This document shows positions 45,749 to 46,073 of a stretch of DNA of 46,073 nt, piece after piece; the stretch's first letter is position 1; every line of letters begins with the position of its first letter. The position numbers and the translations under genes were made by a program. The stretch lies in IMG/VR virus record IMGVR_UViG_3300025122_003558, positions 1 to 46,073 of that record; one strand, given 5' to 3'. This stretch comes from a virus. A model generated the notes under the pieces. That model was not told where the DNA came from, searched no databases, and was given only the letters and a program-made list of their open reading frames with translations.

Positions 45749-46073
45749 GTGGAAATTTTGAAGGAGTATATCAATTACCTCCTAGAGACTAGGCGCACAA
45801 AGACCAGAGTTAGAGGTACCCTTGCAAGAAAGCTAGCTGGCGATGTGCTAAGATTGATAATTTCATCACAGGATAACTCACCAGTGTCTGGAGATTTGAT
45901 TTACAAGGATGATCCTGACATAAAAGAGGGCTCACCTAGAAAAGTAAGTGACGGAGCAAGAGCAGGGACATATGACTGGCCCTTTGAGCTAGATCTTTCT
46001 GATGACGAGGTTAGAGATATTCATCCTGAAGGTGCTGGTATTTTTTCCGTGGATGTTAAAATTTTGAGAGATG
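45749..46073 (+). CDS. Hypothetical protein with tag-like N-terminus (3' partial)
   Basis: GTG 45749 lies one base after the previous stop, with AAGG nine bases upstream; the frame is open to the window edge (108 codons seen). The start EILKEYINYLLETRRTKTR resembles the tag pattern (L-K-E-Y-I-x-x-L-L-E). A helical segment follows (GTLARKLAGDVLRLII), and then a polar region with YKDDPDIKEGSPRK and AGTYDWPFELDLSDDE. No family recognised. The end is missing, so length and function cannot be judged. Confidence 0.55.
   Translation, partial: MEILKEYINYLLETRRTKTRVRGTLARKLAGDVLRLIISSQDNSPVSGDLIYKDDPDIKEGSPRKVSDGARAGTYDWPFELDLSDDEVRDIHPEGAGIFSVDVKILRD

Noticed and set aside
1-46073. Search by eye for tRNA genes, CRISPR repeats, IS elements and homing endonucleases
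   Set aside because: Gaps are nearly all under 100 bases with no cloverleaf or repeated spacers, and no transposase, HNH or GIY-YIG motifs were seen in any protein.

Overview
The window is a 46 kb piece of a large tailed-phage genome with a contractile (myovirus-type) tail. Every convincing gene lies on the + strand, and genes are packed with 1-40 base gaps or short ATGA/TAATG overlaps. There are no tRNA or rRNA genes, CRISPR arrays, insertion sequences or integrases. The tail genes point to a distant relative of the T4-like phages: a gp26-type hub protein ending in FFWPD, a gp53/LysM-type wedge protein and a hub protein resembling gp27 or the late-control-D family. So does the replication set: a gp32-like SSB, a UvsX/RecA, a gp41-type helicase and an RNase H/FEN nuclease. 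An aquatic Gram-negative host is inferred from the gene set (B12-dependent RNR, ThyX, a lipoprotein with a lipobox, spanin-like proteins). The host cannot be named.

Layout. (1) 1-9340: tail and baseplate genes, including a likely frameshift site before the tape measure gene. (2) 9378-18604: replication and recombination genes (small family A polymerase with Leu at the '762' position, HD hydrolase, SSB, UvsX, FEN nuclease, DnaB-type helicase, class II RNR). (3) 18601-30958: a ClpP-like protease, two base-excision glycosylases (an MBD4-like thymine/uracil glycosylase and a zinc-less Fpg/Nei), and a dense nucleotide-pool block (two NTP-PPases, one fused to a HAD phosphatase; ThyX; deoxyribosyltransferase; dNMP kinase; thymidine kinase; dCMP deaminase). 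A full-length bacterial-type DNA polymerase III alpha subunit, a DHH phosphoesterase and a sulfotransferase-like protein lie in the same block. (4) 30978-41944: mostly unfamiliar proteins, a lysis-like cassette of small membrane proteins, and a large vWA lipoprotein. (5) 41937-46073: a second FEN nuclease, a GroEL, a SAM methyltransferase and two unknown genes, the last cut by the window edge.

The most interesting pattern is in region 4, with one outlying member at 11.2 kb. About ten otherwise unrelated proteins carry a short amphipathic helix of the form [LF]-[RK]-[EQ]-x-[IVLF]-[RK]-x-x-[LIV], usually at the N-terminus. It is nearly always followed by hydrophobic/small-x-Glu, as in LREFIRRSLVQE, LRQLIRKTLNE, LRQIISE and LKSLLKE. 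This resembles the capsid-targeting propeptides of T4 internal proteins, which the prohead protease cuts after Glu. Two tagged proteins carry recognisable enzyme folds: an Fe/Mn-superoxide-dismutase-like protein that seems to have lost all four metal ligands, and a pterin-carbinolamine-dehydratase-like protein. I propose that the tag loads a varied cargo into the virion; this is inference from sequence pattern only.

The nucleotide genes together can supply dTTP from dCMP or dUMP. The glycosylase pair suggests the phage polices deaminated or modified pyrimidines in its own DNA. Two or three genes without a ribosome-binding site (11220, 19241 and perhaps 9378) have a sigma70-type promoter whose -10 box almost touches the start codon, suggesting leaderless mRNAs at module boundaries.
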